From Accumulibacter sp. (GTDB taxonomy: Bacteria > Pseudomonadota > Gammaproteobacteria > Burkholderiales > Rhodocyclaceae): a DNA stretch of 64,000 bases. How positions within the stretch are numbered: position 1 is the stretch's first letter; every line of letters starts with the position of its first letter. This document shows, piece after piece, positions 35,921-45,269 of the stretch. The notes beneath the pieces were generated by a model. It was not told where the DNA came from, searched no databases, and saw only the letters and a program-made list of their open reading frames with translations. Where the stretch lies: contig NZ_JAPUVI010000025.1 of assembly GCF_029255285.1 (NCBI RefSeq), positions 1-64,000 of the forward strand. The letters are read 5' to 3'. A program made the position numbers and the translations under genes.

Positions 35921-36997
35921 ATGAGCCAGTACTGGAGTTCCCTCGTTCACCGACTGAAGCCCTACGTTCCCGGCGAGCAGCCCAAACTGGTGAATCTCGT
36001 CAAGCTGAATACCAACGAAAACCCTTACCCACCTTCACCGCGCGTCGCCGCGGCGATCGCCGATGAACTGGCGAATGGCGGCCAGGCCTTGCGGCTTTAC
36101 CCGGACCCCAATGCCGAGCGCCTGAAGGAAGCAATTGCCGCCCGCCACGCCGGGTTCGGCATCGGCGCCCGACAGGTCTTCGTCGGCAACGGTTCCGACG
36201 AGGTGCTGGCGCATGTGTTCGCTGCGCTGCTCAAACACGATCTGCCGGTTCTCTTTCCGGACATCACCTACAGCTTCTACCCGGTGTATTGTCGTTTGTA
36301 CGATGTGGCCTGGGAAAGCGTGCCGCTGGACGACCGTTTCGCGATCCGGATCGAAGATTATGCACGCCCAAACGGCGGCATAATCTTCGCGAATCCCAAT
36401 GCACCGACCGGCTGCCTACTGCCGCTGGCTTCGATCGAGCGCCTGCTCGTCACCCAAAGCCGGTCGGTCGTCGTGGTCGACGAAGCCTACGTCGATTTCG
36501 GTGGCGAGTCGGCGATTGCCCTGGTCAATCGCCACCCCAATCTGCTGGTCGTGCAGACGTTCTCCAAGTCGCGTTCGCTGGCCGGCCTGCGGATTGGTTT
36601 CGCGGTCGCCCAGCGCGACCTGATCGAGGCGCTCGAGCGCGTCAAGGACAGCTTCAACTCATACCCGCTGGATCGACTCGCGATCGCCGGAGCGGTCGCC
36701 GCGCTGACCGACGAAGAGCACTTCGAAACGACGCGCCAGGCGGTCATCAGGAGCCGTGAAGCGCTGCGCAGCGCACTGCTGGCGCTTGATTTCGATGTCT
36801 TGCCGTCGGCCGCCAACTTTGTTTTTGCCCGTCACTCGCGGCATGACGCCGGCCAACTGGCGGCCGCCTTGCGTGAACACGGCGTTATCGTTCGCCATTT
36901 CCCGCTGCCGCGCATCGATCAGTATCTGCGCATCACGATTGGCAACGAGGTTCAATGCGCCGCTTTGCTTGACGCGCTGCGCGCGATCATGCACTGA
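35921..36997 (+). CDS. hisC: HisC, histidinol-phosphate aminotransferase
   Basis: PLP-dependent class I/II aminotransferase of histidine synthesis (358 residues). Motifs: [14 protein letters not shown] at the N-terminus, [32 protein letters not shown] and the PLP-lysine segment [18 protein letters not shown]. The ATG at 35921 lies 145 bp from the divergent hisB start. hisC is thus transcribed away from the rest of the his operon. It is followed by the SRP RNA gene. Confidence 0.96.
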   Translation: MSQYWSSLVHRLKPYVPGEQPKLVNLVKLNTNENPYPPSPRVAAAIADELANGGQALRLYPDPNAERLKEAIAARHAGFGIGARQVFVGNGSDEVLAHVFAALLKHDLPVLFPDITYSFYPVYCRLYDVAWESVPLDDRFAIRIEDYARPNGGIIFANPNAPTGCLLPLASIERLLVTQSRSVVVVDEAYVDFGGESAIALVNRHPNLLVVQTFSKSRSLAGLRIGFAVAQRDLIEALERVKDSFNSYPLDRLAIAGAVAALTDEEHFETTRQAVIRSREALRSALLALDFDVLPSAANFVFARHSRHDAGQLAAALREHGVIVRHFPLPRIDQYLRITIGNEVQCAALLDALRAIMH

Positions 36998-37050
36998 GCA
37001 CAAAGCCGCCGTGCGCCAACGCGCGGGCCGATGATGTGGTAGGATTCTAC

Positions 37051-37150
37051 GTGGCGGGTCTCCCCGCATCGCAGGACGGTGAACCTGGTCAGGTCCGGAA
37101 GGAAGCAGCCACAGCCGTCTCACGTGAGTGCCGGGGGTAAGGCTCGCCAC
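37051..37150 (+). ncRNA. ffs: Small signal recognition particle RNA (4.5S-type)
   Basis: The sequence contains the conserved SRP core GGTGAACCTGGTCAGG with GTCCGGAAGGAAGCAGCC, the M-domain-binding tetraloop and symmetric loop region. The ends GTGGCG and CGCCAC pair to close a stem of about 100 nt. The RNA binds Ffh and targets ribosomes to the membrane. A TAGGAT at 37040-37045 could be its -10 box. It lies between hisC and dnaX, as in many betaproteobacteria and gammaproteobacteria. Confidence 0.95.
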
Positions 37151-37262
37151 CCTTTCCGCCACCTAGCCAAGGCCGCCAATCGACTGCGCTGCGGTTGGCC
37201 CCGACGCCGATGGCACGCGTTCGGCGGCCGAAATCTCCGGCTGGGCGGCCGCTGCCATCTGC

Positions 37263-37268
37263 TAGAAT
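37263..37268 (+). promoter_or_regulatory. Candidate -10 box directly before dnaX
   Basis: TAGAAT ends seven bases before the dnaX ATG at 37276 and no Shine-Dalgarno sequence is visible. If used, the mRNA would start at the start codon. The -35 region is weak. Confidence 0.3.
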
Positions 37269-37275
37269 CTGGCAC

Positions 37276-38952
37276 ATGAGTTACCAAGTCCTGGCCCGCA
37301 AATGGCGCCCGCGAACGTTTGCCAGCCTGGTCGGACAAGAACACGTCGTGCGGGCGCTGACGCACGCGCTGACAGTGCAGCGCCTGCATCATGCCTATCT
37401 GTTTACCGGTACCCGCGGGGTCGGCAAGACGACGCTGGCGCGCATTCTCGCCAAGGCACTCAATTGCGAAGCGGGGGTCACCGCGACGCCCTGCGGCCGC
37501 TGTTCGGCGTGCCTGGAAATCGACTCCGGGCGTTTCGTCGACCTGCTCGAGGTCGATGCGGCGACCAACACCCGGGTCGATGAAATGCGGCAGTTGCTGG
37601 AGAACGCCGTTTATGCCCCGACGCGCGGCCGTTTCAAGGTCTACGTGATAGACGAAGTGCACATGCTGTCGACCTCGGCTTTCAACGCCATGTTGAAGAC
37701 CCTCGAAGAGCCCCCGGAGCACGTCAAATTCATCCTGGCGACCACCGATCCGCAAAAGATTCCGGTTACCGTACTGTCACGCTGTTTGCAGTTCAACCTC
37801 AAACAGATGACGCAACCGCTGATTGCCGACCACCTCAAGCACATCCTCGAAGTCGAGGCGATCAGCGCCGAACCCGGAGCACTGCACTTGCTGGCCCGTT
37901 CGGCAGCAGGCAGCATGCGCGATGCGCTGTCACTTCTCGACCAGGCGATCGCCCATGGCTCGGGCAAGGTCGAGGAAGCGCAGGTGCGCGAAATGCTGGG
38001 CTCGGTAGACCTTGACCAGATTTTCTCGATACTCGACGCCTTGCTGGCCGGCGACCCCGTCGCACTGTTGCGGGTGAGCGACGAAATGGCCGAGCGCAGT
38101 CTGTCCTTCGACGCCGCGCTACAGGAAATGGCCAGCCTGTTCACCCGCCTGCAGATCGCCCAGCTCGCACCACAGGCGATTGCCGACGAGATGCCGGAGC
38201 GCCAGCGGATTCTCGATTTGGCGGCCGAACTCGATCCCGAGTTCGTTCAACTGGCCTACCAGATAGCCGTTCACGGCCGACAGGAACTGCCTCTCGCACC
38301 TGACGAAGAGGCCGGTTTCATCATGACGCTACTGCGTTTGTACGCCTTTCGGCCGGTCCTCGACGAGGCGTCTGGCGGCCAACCGCCATCTGTCGCACCA
38401 ACGGTCGGACCGGGCGCGGCAACGCACGCACGACAGGCAGCGCCTTTATCGTCAACCGCGCCGTCCGGTCGTCACACGGAAGGCGCTTCTGTCGTAGCGC
38501 CGCTGGCCGAAGCGAGGTTAGACACGGCGGCCGCGGCGGCGGCCGCCGCGGCGGCGCCGGTCGCTGCCGAACGACCGGCCGACGACTGGCACCTCATTCT
38601 GGCGCAGATCAAGGTCAGCGGCATGGCGCGCGAACTCGGTCAGCACTGCGAGTTGCGCGATCTGGACGGCTCGCGCATGGTCTTGCGCTTGGCGCCCAGG
38701 CATCGCCATCTCTTGATCAAAGCGGCGCAGGACAAGCTGCAACAGGCGCTGGCCGAACATTTCGGCCAACCACTGCGGCTGGCGATCGAAATCGACCAGG
38801 TGTCGGGCGATACGCCGGCCGCGACCGCGCAACGCGAGCGCCGCGAGCGAATGGATCGTGCGATCGCATCGGTCGAGCAGGATGGCTTCGTACGCGAGGT
38901 CATCGAAATGTTCGACGCCACCCTGATCGAATCGTCGATCAAACCCGTTTAG
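37276..38952 (+). CDS. dnaX: DnaX, DNA polymerase III gamma/tau subunit
   Basis: Clamp-loader ATPase (558 residues). It has [23 protein letters not shown] at the N-terminus (in part), Walker [10 protein letters not shown], the zinc-finger Cys set around CGRCSAC, Walker [10 protein letters not shown] and the LSRC sensor. Domain III ends near residue 370. A Pro/Ala-rich linker with a long alanine run follows, then a C-terminal tau-like region ([12 protein letters not shown]). I see no A-rich slippery heptamer that would generate gamma as in E. coli. The ATG at 37276 lacks a ribosome binding site. It is followed by ybaB and recR, the standard order. Confidence 0.95.
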   Translation: MSYQVLARKWRPRTFASLVGQEHVVRALTHALTVQRLHHAYLFTGTRGVGKTTLARILAKALNCEAGVTATPCGRCSACLEIDSGRFVDLLEVDAATNTRVDEMRQLLENAVYAPTRGRFKVYVIDEVHMLSTSAFNAMLKTLEEPPEHVKFILATTDPQKIPVTVLSRCLQFNLKQMTQPLIADHLKHILEVEAISAEPGALHLLARSAAGSMRDALSLLDQAIAHGSGKVEEAQVREMLGSVDLDQIFSILDALLAGDPVALLRVSDEMAERSLSFDAALQEMASLFTRLQIAQLAPQAIADEMPERQRILDLAAELDPEFVQLAYQIAVHGRQELPLAPDEEAGFIMTLLRLYAFRPVLDEASGGQPPSVAPTVGPGAATHARQAAPLSSTAPSGRHTEGASVVAPLAEARLDTAAAAAAAAAAPVAAERPADDWHLILAQIKVSGMARELGQHCELRDLDGSRMVLRLAPRHRHLLIKAAQDKLQQALAEHFGQPLRLAIEIDQVSGDTPAATAQRERRERMDRAIASVEQDGFVREVIEMFDATLIESSIKPV

Positions 38953-38987
38953 CAACTTTTCTGGTAGTCCACCGCGAGGCAAGCAAG

Positions 38988-39311
38988 ATGATGAAAGGCG
39001 GAATCGCCGGCCTGATGAAACAGGCCCAGCAGATGCAGGAAAACATGAAGAAGGCGCAGGAGCAGTTGGCGCAACTCGAAGTCGAAGGACAGTCGGGAGC
39101 CGGCATGGTCAAGGTGTTGATGACCTGCGGCCACGACGTGCGCCGGGTGACGATCGATCCGTCGGTGATGGACGACCGGGAAATGCTCGAAGACCTCGTG
39201 GCCGCCGCACTTAACGACGCCATGCGGCGCGTCGAGCAGGCTTCGCAGGAACGCATGGCCGGTTTCTCTGCCGGTCTCAACCTGCCGCCCGGATTCAAGA
39301 TGCCGTTCTGA
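38988..39311 (+). CDS. YbaB/EbfC-family nucleoid-associated protein
   Basis: The product (107 residues) has the family pattern [27 protein letters not shown] (in part) and [22 protein letters not shown]. It forms a dimer that binds DNA, and is encoded between dnaX and recR in most bacteria. It overlaps recR by one base (TGATG), so the two are coupled. Precise role in DNA repair or replication is unsettled. Confidence 0.95.
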   Translation: MMKGGIAGLMKQAQQMQENMKKAQEQLAQLEVEGQSGAGMVKVLMTCGHDVRRVTIDPSVMDDREMLEDLVAAALNDAMRRVEQASQERMAGFSAGLNLPPGFKMPF

Positions 39312-39913
39312 TGACCACGCCGTCGAGCCTCGAGTCGCTAATCGAGGCTTTACGCTGTCTGCCCGGCGTTGGGCCGAAGTCGGCACAGCGCATGGCCTAC
39401 CATTTGCTGCAGCACGAGCGGGCGGGCGCGCGGCGCCTGGCCGACGCCTTGCAACTGGCGCTCGCCGCGCTACGGCATTGCCAGCGTTGCAACACCTTCA
39501 CCGAAGCCGACATCTGCGCCCGCTGCCTGTCGCCGAAACGCGACGCCAGCTTGCTCTGTATCGTCGAGACTCCGGTCGACATGAACATGATGGAGCAGAC
39601 GCACGCCTATTCGGGACTGTACTACGTGCTGATGGGCCGCGTTTCGCCGCTCGACGGTATCGGCCCGGCCGACTTGCACCTCGACCGCTTGCTTGCCCGT
39701 TGTGATGATGGTCAGGTGCGCGAAGTGATCATCGCCACCAACTACACCAACGAAGGCGAGGCCACGGCGCATTTCCTGTCGGAAATGCTCAAGAGCCGCG
39801 CTGTCGGCGTATCGCGTATCGCGCGCGGCGTGCCAGTGGGCGGCGAACTCGAGTACGTCGATTCGGGAACCCTGGCGCAGGCCTTGCGCGAACGTCGACC
39901 GCTTGCCGGCTAA
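39311..39913 (+). CDS. recR: RecR, recombination mediator
   Basis: The product (200 residues) helps RecO load RecA onto SSB-coated gaps. It has the helix-hairpin-helix [17 protein letters not shown], the four-Cys zinc finger ([16 protein letters not shown]), the Toprim motif [11 protein letters not shown] and the Walker-B-like segment with [16 protein letters not shown]. Length is typical. It ends about 20 bp before the petABC promoter. Confidence 0.97.
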   Translation: MTTPSSLESLIEALRCLPGVGPKSAQRMAYHLLQHERAGARRLADALQLALAALRHCQRCNTFTEADICARCLSPKRDASLLCIVETPVDMNMMEQTHAYSGLYYVLMGRVSPLDGIGPADLHLDRLLARCDDGQVREVIIATNYTNEGEATAHFLSEMLKSRAVGVSRIARGVPVGGELEYVDSGTLAQALRERRPLAG

Positions 39914-39934
39914 GCGTTTGGCACGCTTCGCGAA

Positions 39935-39963
39935 TTCAATCAGGCGCCGGATTGGCGTATAAT
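39935..39963 (+). promoter_or_regulatory. Promoter of the petABC (cytochrome bc1) operon
   Basis: A perfect TATAAT at 39958-39963 with TTCAAT 17 bases upstream at 39935-39940. The predicted transcript start near 39970 gives a leader of about 45 nt before the petA ATG at 40015. Confidence 0.6.
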
Positions 39964-40014
39964 CCTTCGGTTAAATTCGTACCAACCTTTCATTACGTCC
40001 TGGGAAACAGCGCT

Positions 40015-40611
40015 ATGAGCAATGAGTGCAAAGTGGACGGCGGCAGGCGGCGGCTGGTCGTCGCAACCGCTGCGATCGGTGGGGTGGGGGCGCTGGCGGC
40101 GGTGGTGCCTTTCATCTCCAGCATGTTGCCGTCCGAACGGGCCAAAGCGGCCGGCGCGCCGGTCGAAGTCGACCTCGGCAACCTCGAGCCCGGCCAGATG
40201 ATGACCGTCGAATGGCGCGGCAAGCCGGTGTGGATCATCAACCGCAGCCCGTCGATGCTCGAGAGTCTGTCCAAACTCGATGAGGCGGTGGCGGATCCGA
40301 AGTCCGAGAAGCCGATGCAGCCGGCTTATTGCAAGAACGAGGCGCGCTCGATCAAACCGGAGATCATGGTCGTCGTGGGAATCTGCACCCATCTGGGTTG
40401 TTCGCCCTCGGCCAAGTTCAAGAAGGGTAGCGAAGAAGGGATGGAAGGCGCCTGGCTGGGCGGCTTCCTTTGCCCGTGTCACGGCTCCACCTTCGACTTC
40501 GCCGGCCGCGTCTTCAAGAACAAGCCGGCGCCCGACAACCTCGAGGTGCCGCCGCACATGTACCTGTCGGACAAGCGCATTCTCATCGGCGAAGACAAGA
40601 AGGGGGCTTAA
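40015..40611 (+). CDS. petA: Rieske iron-sulfur subunit of cytochrome bc1 (ubiquinol-cytochrome c reductase)
   Basis: The product (198 residues) carries a [2Fe-2S] cluster and passes electrons from ubiquinol to cytochrome c1. An N-terminal anchor follows a twin-arginine motif (GGRRRLVVA, residues 9-17), so export should use Tat. The cluster site is intact: CTHLGC at 124-129 and CPCHGS at 153-158, giving ligands Cys124, His126, Cys153 and His156. The ATG at 40015 begins SNECKVDGG. An upstream in-frame ATG at 39952 would lie before the transcript start. Confidence 0.97.
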   Translation: MSNECKVDGGRRRLVVATAAIGGVGALAAVVPFISSMLPSERAKAAGAPVEVDLGNLEPGQMMTVEWRGKPVWIINRSPSMLESLSKLDEAVADPKSEKPMQPAYCKNEARSIKPEIMVVVGICTHLGCSPSAKFKKGSEEGMEGAWLGGFLCPCHGSTFDFAGRVFKNKPAPDNLEVPPHMYLSDKRILIGEDKKGA

Positions 40612-40614
40612 GCC

Positions 40615-41934
40615 ATGGCGTCGCATACGGATTACGAAAAGTACAAATCTGACGGTTCGCTGCAAGGCAATCTGCTCGAGTGGCTTGACGCCCGCTTTCC
40701 TGCGACCTCGATGTGGCGTGGGCACCTGTCCGAGTACTATGCGCCGAAGAACTTCAACTTCTGGTACTTCTTCGGCTCGCTGGCGATGCTGGTCCTGGTC
40801 ATCCAGATTGTGACCGGCATCTTCCTCGTCATGCACTACAAGCCGGACGCCTCGCTCAACGCGAACGGCATTCCCGTCGCTTTTGCCAGCGTCGAGTACA
40901 TCATGCGCGATGTGAACTGGGGCTGGCTGATCCGCTACATGCACTCGACCGGTGCCTCAGCCTTCTTTGTCGTCGTTTATCTGCACATGTTCCGCGGCAT
41001 GCTCTACGGTTCCTACCGGCAACCGCGCGAGCTGATCTGGATCTTCGGCACGCTGATTTTCCTGTGCCTGATGGCCGAGGCATTCATGGGCTATCTCCTG
41101 CCCTGGGGGCAGATGTCCTTCTGGGGCGCGCAGGTGATCGTCAATCTGTTCTCGGCCATCCCGCTGATCGGCGAGCCGCTGTCGATCTGGATCCGCGGCG
41201 ACTTCGTCGTCGGCGATGCGACACTCAACCGTTTCTTCTCGTTCCACGTCATCGCCGTGCCACTCGTACTGCTCGGTCTGGTCGCCGCGCACATCCTGGC
41301 CTTGCACGAAGTCGGATCGAACAATCCGGACGGCGTTGAGATCAAGAAACGCAAGGACGTGCACGGCAACCCGCTGGACGGCATTCCCTTCCACCCCTAC
41401 TACACGGTAAAGGACATCGTCGGCGTGGTCGTGTTCCTGATGGTCTTCTCGATCATCGTCTTCTTCGCCCCCGAGGGCGGCGGCTACTTTCTCGAGTACA
41501 ACAACTTTTTGCCCGCGGATCCGCTGAAGACGCCGCTGCACATCGCGCCGGTCTGGTACTTCACGCCCTACTACTCGCTGCTGCGCGCCATGGTCTGGCC
41601 GCTGTTCGGAATCGACGCCAAGTTTTGGGGCGTCGTCGCGATGGGTGCCGGCGTGGTCATTCTTGCCTTCCTGCCGTGGCTGGACCGTAGCCCGGTGAAG
41701 TCAATCCGTTACCGTGGCCCGATTTTCAAGACGCTACTGACGATTTTCGTCATCGCTTTCGTCCTGCTTGGTTTCCTCGGCACGCAGCCGCCGTCGTACG
41801 CTTTCTTCGGCGTCATTCCGAGCGCCCCGGTGGCGCAGGTTCTCAGTGCTTACTACTTCCTCTATTTTCTGACCATGCCCTGGTGGTCGAGGATCGACAA
41901 GTACCAGCCGGAACCCGACCGCGTGACGATGTAA
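40615..41934 (+). CDS. petB: Cytochrome b subunit of cytochrome bc1
   Basis: The product (439 residues) has eight membrane helices and two b haems, and holds the Qo and Qi sites. Seen are WGWLIRYMHSTGASAFF, the haem-ligand His pairs in the second and fourth helices (for example HLHMFRG-like HMFRGMLYG and FHVIAVP...HILALHE) and the Qo-site PEGGG-type segment (FFAPEGGGYF, variant of PEWY). The bacterial b/IV fusion length is correct. It starts three bases after the petA stop codon with no separate promoter. Confidence 0.96.
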   Translation: MASHTDYEKYKSDGSLQGNLLEWLDARFPATSMWRGHLSEYYAPKNFNFWYFFGSLAMLVLVIQIVTGIFLVMHYKPDASLNANGIPVAFASVEYIMRDVNWGWLIRYMHSTGASAFFVVVYLHMFRGMLYGSYRQPRELIWIFGTLIFLCLMAEAFMGYLLPWGQMSFWGAQVIVNLFSAIPLIGEPLSIWIRGDFVVGDATLNRFFSFHVIAVPLVLLGLVAAHILALHEVGSNNPDGVEIKKRKDVHGNPLDGIPFHPYYTVKDIVGVVVFLMVFSIIVFFAPEGGGYFLEYNNFLPADPLKTPLHIAPVWYFTPYYSLLRAMVWPLFGIDAKFWGVVAMGAGVVILAFLPWLDRSPVKSIRYRGPIFKTLLTIFVIAFVLLGFLGTQPPSYAFFGVIPSAPVAQVLSAYYFLYFLTMPWWSRIDKYQPEPDRVTM

Positions 41935-41947
41935 AGGACTGCCAAAA

Positions 41948-42658
41948 ATGAAAAAACTGCTTACCGCACTGCTCTTTGCCCCGGCTGTTACGCTGGCCGC
42001 CGGCGCGGCTGTCCACCTTGACAAGGCGCCCGACGTGCAAGGCGACAAAGCGGCTCTGCAAAGCGGCGCGAGAACTTTTGTCAACTACTGCCTGAACTGC
42101 CATGGTGCCAGCTTCCTGCGCTACAACCGCCTGATGGAACTCGGCCTGAGCGAACAGCAGGTCAAGGACAATCTGATGTTCACCGCCGTCAAGACGGGCG
42201 AGCCGATGCGCGTCGCGGCACGTCCGGAAGAACAGAAGGTGTGGTTTGGCGCGGCGCCGCCTGACCTGACTCTGGTGGCGCGTGCTCGCGCCTCGTCCGA
42301 CGGTAGCGGTGCCGACTGGCTCTATACCTACCTGCGCTCGTTCTATGTCGACGAAAAGCGGCCCACGGGCTGGAACAACACGCTGTTCCCGAATGTCGGC
42401 ATGCCGCATGTCCTCTGGGAGTCGCAGGGGACGCAAGTGATGAACAAGGATCACCGCCTCGAGTTGCAGGCGCCGGGTAAACTGTCGCCGGCCGAGTACG
42501 ACAAACAGGTCGCCGATCTGGTCGGCTTCCTGGTCTGGATGGCGGAACCGGATGCCGGTTTCCGCAAACAGCTCGGTTTCGGCGTTCTCGGCTTCCTTGT
42601 CGTCCTCTTCGGTGTTGCCTACCCGCTCAAGAAGGCCTACTGGAAAGACGTCAAGTAA
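41948..42658 (+). CDS. petC: Cytochrome c1 subunit of cytochrome bc1
   Basis: The product (236 residues) has a signal peptide (KKLLTALLFAPAVTLAAGA) and a covalent haem site CLNCH at 48-52, so it needs cytochrome c maturation. A later GMPHVLWE supplies the axial Met region. A C-terminal membrane anchor (LGFLVVLFGVAYPL) tethers it. It accepts electrons from the Rieske centre and passes them to soluble cytochrome c. Thirteen bases separate it from petB. A hairpin follows the stop codon. Confidence 0.96.
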   Translation: MKKLLTALLFAPAVTLAAGAAVHLDKAPDVQGDKAALQSGARTFVNYCLNCHGASFLRYNRLMELGLSEQQVKDNLMFTAVKTGEPMRVAARPEEQKVWFGAAPPDLTLVARARASSDGSGADWLYTYLRSFYVDEKRPTGWNNTLFPNVGMPHVLWESQGTQVMNKDHRLELQAPGKLSPAEYDKQVADLVGFLVWMAEPDAGFRKQLGFGVLGFLVVLFGVAYPLKKAYWKDVK

Positions 42659-42689
42659 GCTGCGTTACAAGCGCCGGTCATCGGGCCGC

Positions 42690-42748
42690 GGCATCGCCGG
42701 CAAGGGCGCGACAGGCGCCCGTGCCCGTTGCGATGCCGATTCGTTTTT
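42690..42748 (+). terminator. Nested hairpin with T-run after petC, possible terminator or attenuator
   Basis: Outer arms GGCATCGC (42690-42697) and GCGATGCC (42730-42737) enclose an inner hairpin GGGCGC (42704-42709), loop GACAG, GCGCCC (42715-42720). Five T residues follow at 42744-42748. It sits between petC and sspA and would separate bc1 from sspAB transcription, fully or partly. Confidence 0.5.
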
Positions 42749-42761
42749 GAGGGTATTGATC

Positions 42762-43358
42762 ATGATGAATCTCTATTCGGGAACCACCTGCCCGTTCAGC
42801 CACCGTTGCCGCATCGTACTCTACGAAAAAGGCATGGATTTTCAGGTGATCGACGTCGACCTGTTCGCCAAACCGGAAGATATCGCGATCATCAACCCCT
42901 ACGGTCGTGTCCCGGTCCTCGTCGAACGCGATCTGATCCTCTACGAACCGAACATCATCAACGAATACATTGACGAGCGCTTTCCACATCCGCAGTTGAT
43001 GCCGGCCGATCCAATCATGCGCGCGCGTGCCAGGCAACTCCTGATCACCATGGAGCGCGAGGTTTTTGCCTACATCGAGCCGCTGGAAAGGAACAGCAAG
43101 GCGGCCGACAAGTCTCGCCAGCAGATTCGCGACCGTCTCACCGAAATGGCGCCGGTATTCGTCAAGCAGAAGCACATGCTTGGCGAGGATTTCTCGATGC
43201 TCGACGTGGCCATCGCGCCGCTGCTCTGGCGGCTCGACCATTACGGTATCGAACTGTCTAGGTTGGCCGCGCCGTTGATGAAGTACGGTGAACGGATTTT
43301 CAGCCGGCAGGGCTTTATCGACGCGCTGACCCCGTCCGAGAAGGCCATGCGCAAGTAA
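42762..43358 (+). CDS. sspA: SspA, stringent starvation protein A (GST-fold)
   Basis: The product (198 residues) has a glutathione-S-transferase fold: MNLYSGTTCPFSHRCRIVLYEKG, INPYGRVPVLVERDLILYEPNIINEYIDERFPHP (in part), and a helical C-terminal domain. SspA binds RNA polymerase and helps cells in stationary phase. The pocket CPFSHRCR keeps a Cys rather than the Ser/Tyr of active GST. Start at ATG 42762 (a second ATG follows at 42765) with GAGGG upstream. It lies next to petABC and sspB, the standard betaproteobacterial arrangement. Confidence 0.95.
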   Translation: MMNLYSGTTCPFSHRCRIVLYEKGMDFQVIDVDLFAKPEDIAIINPYGRVPVLVERDLILYEPNIINEYIDERFPHPQLMPADPIMRARARQLLITMEREVFAYIEPLERNSKAADKSRQQIRDRLTEMAPVFVKQKHMLGEDFSMLDVAIAPLLWRLDHYGIELSRLAAPLMKYGERIFSRQGFIDALTPSEKAMRK

Positions 43359-43439
43359 GCAGGGCCTCTCGGGGCGGCCAAGACCTGCCGCCCTGTCGCT
43401 GGAAGCCGGGCCACCGTGCCCTCCTCCTGAGGAAATTAT

Positions 43440-43853
43440 GTGGATTTGCCGTCGACCAAGCCTTATCTGATACGCGCCATTCACCAATGGTGCAGTGACA
43501 ACGGTTTCACCCCACATCTGGCCGTGGTGGTCGATGCCAAAACGCGCGTGCCCAAAGAGCACGTCCGTGATGGTCGAATTATCCTCAACGTCGGTTACGA
43601 AGCGACAGGCCATTTGACGATCGGCAACGACGTGATCACTTTTCAGGCGCGCTTCGGTGGTGTGGCACGCGACATATCCATCCCGATCGGCAGCGTCGCC
43701 GCGATCTACGCCCGCGAGAACGGTGCGGGAATGGCTTTCGAAGCGGGTGACGATTCCGCCGTCACGCCGGAGGAGGCGGATCCCGAAGCCGATCACGACG
43801 ACGGGCCGGAGCCGCCGCCAGCGGGCCGACCGAAACTGCAGCGCATCAAGTGA
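43440..43853 (+). CDS. sspB: SspB, ClpXP protease specificity adaptor
   Basis: The product (137 residues) delivers ssrA-tagged proteins to ClpXP. Core: STKPYLIRAIHQWCSDNGFTPH, LNVGYEATGHLTIGNDVITFQARFGG (in part), SIPIGSVAAIYARENGAGM. The C-terminal tail is acidic and ends PKLQRIK, the ClpX-binding peptide. It starts at GTG 43440, preceded by GAGGAAAT. A frame-shifted ATG at 43438 is not used. ClpS, the ClpA adaptor, is also encoded in this window. Confidence 0.94.
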   Translation: MDLPSTKPYLIRAIHQWCSDNGFTPHLAVVVDAKTRVPKEHVRDGRIILNVGYEATGHLTIGNDVITFQARFGGVARDISIPIGSVAAIYARENGAGMAFEAGDDSAVTPEEADPEADHDDGPEPPPAGRPKLQRIK

Positions 43854-43931
43854 CGACGCTGTGTACTGCCGGCTGGAGCGATCGACCGTTTAGGCCTGGC
43901 GAAGCGATGGAAGCGACGAGGTGTTCAAGAA

Positions 43932-45269
43932 ATGGAAGGGAAGGCTGGGGTCGTTGATCGACGGGAGTGCGATGTCCTGGTGATCGGCGGCGGGCCTGCC
44001 GGTTCGACAGTCGCGCCTTTGCTGGCCGAGAAAGCCTACCGCGTTGTGCTGCTCGAGAAAGCGCGCCATCCGCGCTTTCATATCGGCGAGTCGCTGTTGC
44101 CGGCCAATCTGCCGCTTTTCGAACGGCTCGGCATCGCCGCCGACGTCAAGGCGATCGGCATGGAGAAACGGGGCGCCGAGTTTGTTTCGCCACAACACCC
44201 CCAGCCGCAGACTTTCCACTTCGCGGAGGCCTGGGACAAGTCGATGCCCTACGCCTATCAGGTGAAACGTGCGGAGTTCGACAGCCTCCTGATCCGCAAT
44301 GCCGAGCGCCGGGGCGTCGAGGTCCATGAGGGATGCAAGGCAAGCACCATCGACTTCCGGCCCGACGGCAGCGTCGCGGTCGGCGCGCGCTACGAGGACG
44401 GCCGTGCGGTCGAATGGGTGGCCCGCTTCGTCGTCGATGCCTCCGGCCGTGACACCTTTCTCGCCAATCGCTTCCAGATCAAGAAACGCAATCCGAAACA
44501 CAACAGTTCGGCGGTCTATGGCCATTTCGCCGGTGCCCGACGAAACGAAGGACAGGCCGAAGGCCACATCACGATCTTCTGGTTCGAGCACGGCTGGTTC
44601 TGGTTTATCCCGCTGCTCGACGACGTAACCAGCATCGGCATGGTGACCTGGCCCTACTTCATGAAAACCCGAGGCCAGCGCAGTGTCGAACGCTTCCTGA
44701 TGGACGGCATCGCCAGTTGCCCGACGCTTGCCGCGCGGCTCGAAGGCGCCAAATTGATCAACCGGGTCGAGGCAACCGGAAACTTCTCGTATGTCGCGCA
44801 ACGCAACCACGGAGCGAACTATCTTCTGCTCGGCGACGCCTATGCCTTCATCGACCCGGTTTTTTCCTCCGGCGTGTTGCTGGCCATGAACAGCGGGCTA
44901 CTCGGCGCGGAAACCATCGACCGTTGCCTGCGCACACCGGCGGCAGCAGCCAGCGCACTGAAACGCTTCGACGAACTGATGAAGCACGGCCCCAAGCAGT
45001 TCTCTTGGTTTATCTACCGGGTGACCAATCCGATCATGCGCGACTTTTTCATGGGTCCGAAAAACGTCTTTCGCGTCAAGGAAGCGCTGCTTTCGGTGCT
45101 CGCCGGCGACATTTTCGGCACGACGCCGATCTGGCGTTCGATCCGCATCTTCAAACTGATCTACTACCTGGCCAATGCCGTCCAGCCTCGGCGTGCCTTT
45201 CGGGGCTGGCAACGCCGGCGCTTCAACATTCGCCAGGTCGAAGATGCGGCGTTGAAGTCCGCGCCGTGA
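43932..45269 (+). CDS. Halogenase-like FAD-dependent oxidoreductase
   Basis: The product (445 residues) has an N-terminal Rossmann dinucleotide motif DVLVIGGGPAGSTVAPLLAE and the halogenase-family start HPRFHIGESLLPANL. It also has the flavin motif DASGRDTFLANRF, GHFAGARR and the second FAD motif LLGDAYAFIDPVFSSGV. The tryptophan-halogenase fold is clear. The chloride-site signature W-x-W-x-I-P reads GWFWFIPLLDD, so halogenation is possible but not proven. Many relatives are pigment-pathway dehydrogenases. It heads an operon and overlaps the chorismatase gene (GTGA). Confidence 0.88.
   Translation: MEGKAGVVDRRECDVLVIGGGPAGSTVAPLLAEKAYRVVLLEKARHPRFHIGESLLPANLPLFERLGIAADVKAIGMEKRGAEFVSPQHPQPQTFHFAEAWDKSMPYAYQVKRAEFDSLLIRNAERRGVEVHEGCKASTIDFRPDGSVAVGARYEDGRAVEWVARFVVDASGRDTFLANRFQIKKRNPKHNSSAVYGHFAGARRNEGQAEGHITIFWFEHGWFWFIPLLDDVTSIGMVTWPYFMKTRGQRSVERFLMDGIASCPTLAARLEGAKLINRVEATGNFSYVAQRNHGANYLLLGDAYAFIDPVFSSGVLLAMNSGLLGAETIDRCLRTPAAAASALKRFDELMKHGPKQFSWFIYRVTNPIMRDFFMGPKNVFRVKEALLSVLAGDIFGTTPIWRSIRIFKLIYYLANAVQPRRAFRGWQRRRFNIRQVEDAALKSAP

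Noticed and set aside
44717-45265. N-terminal extension of the chorismatase frame
   Set aside because: It lies inside the halogenase-like gene in another register; the GTG at 45266 overlaps that gene's stop codon and gives the family length.
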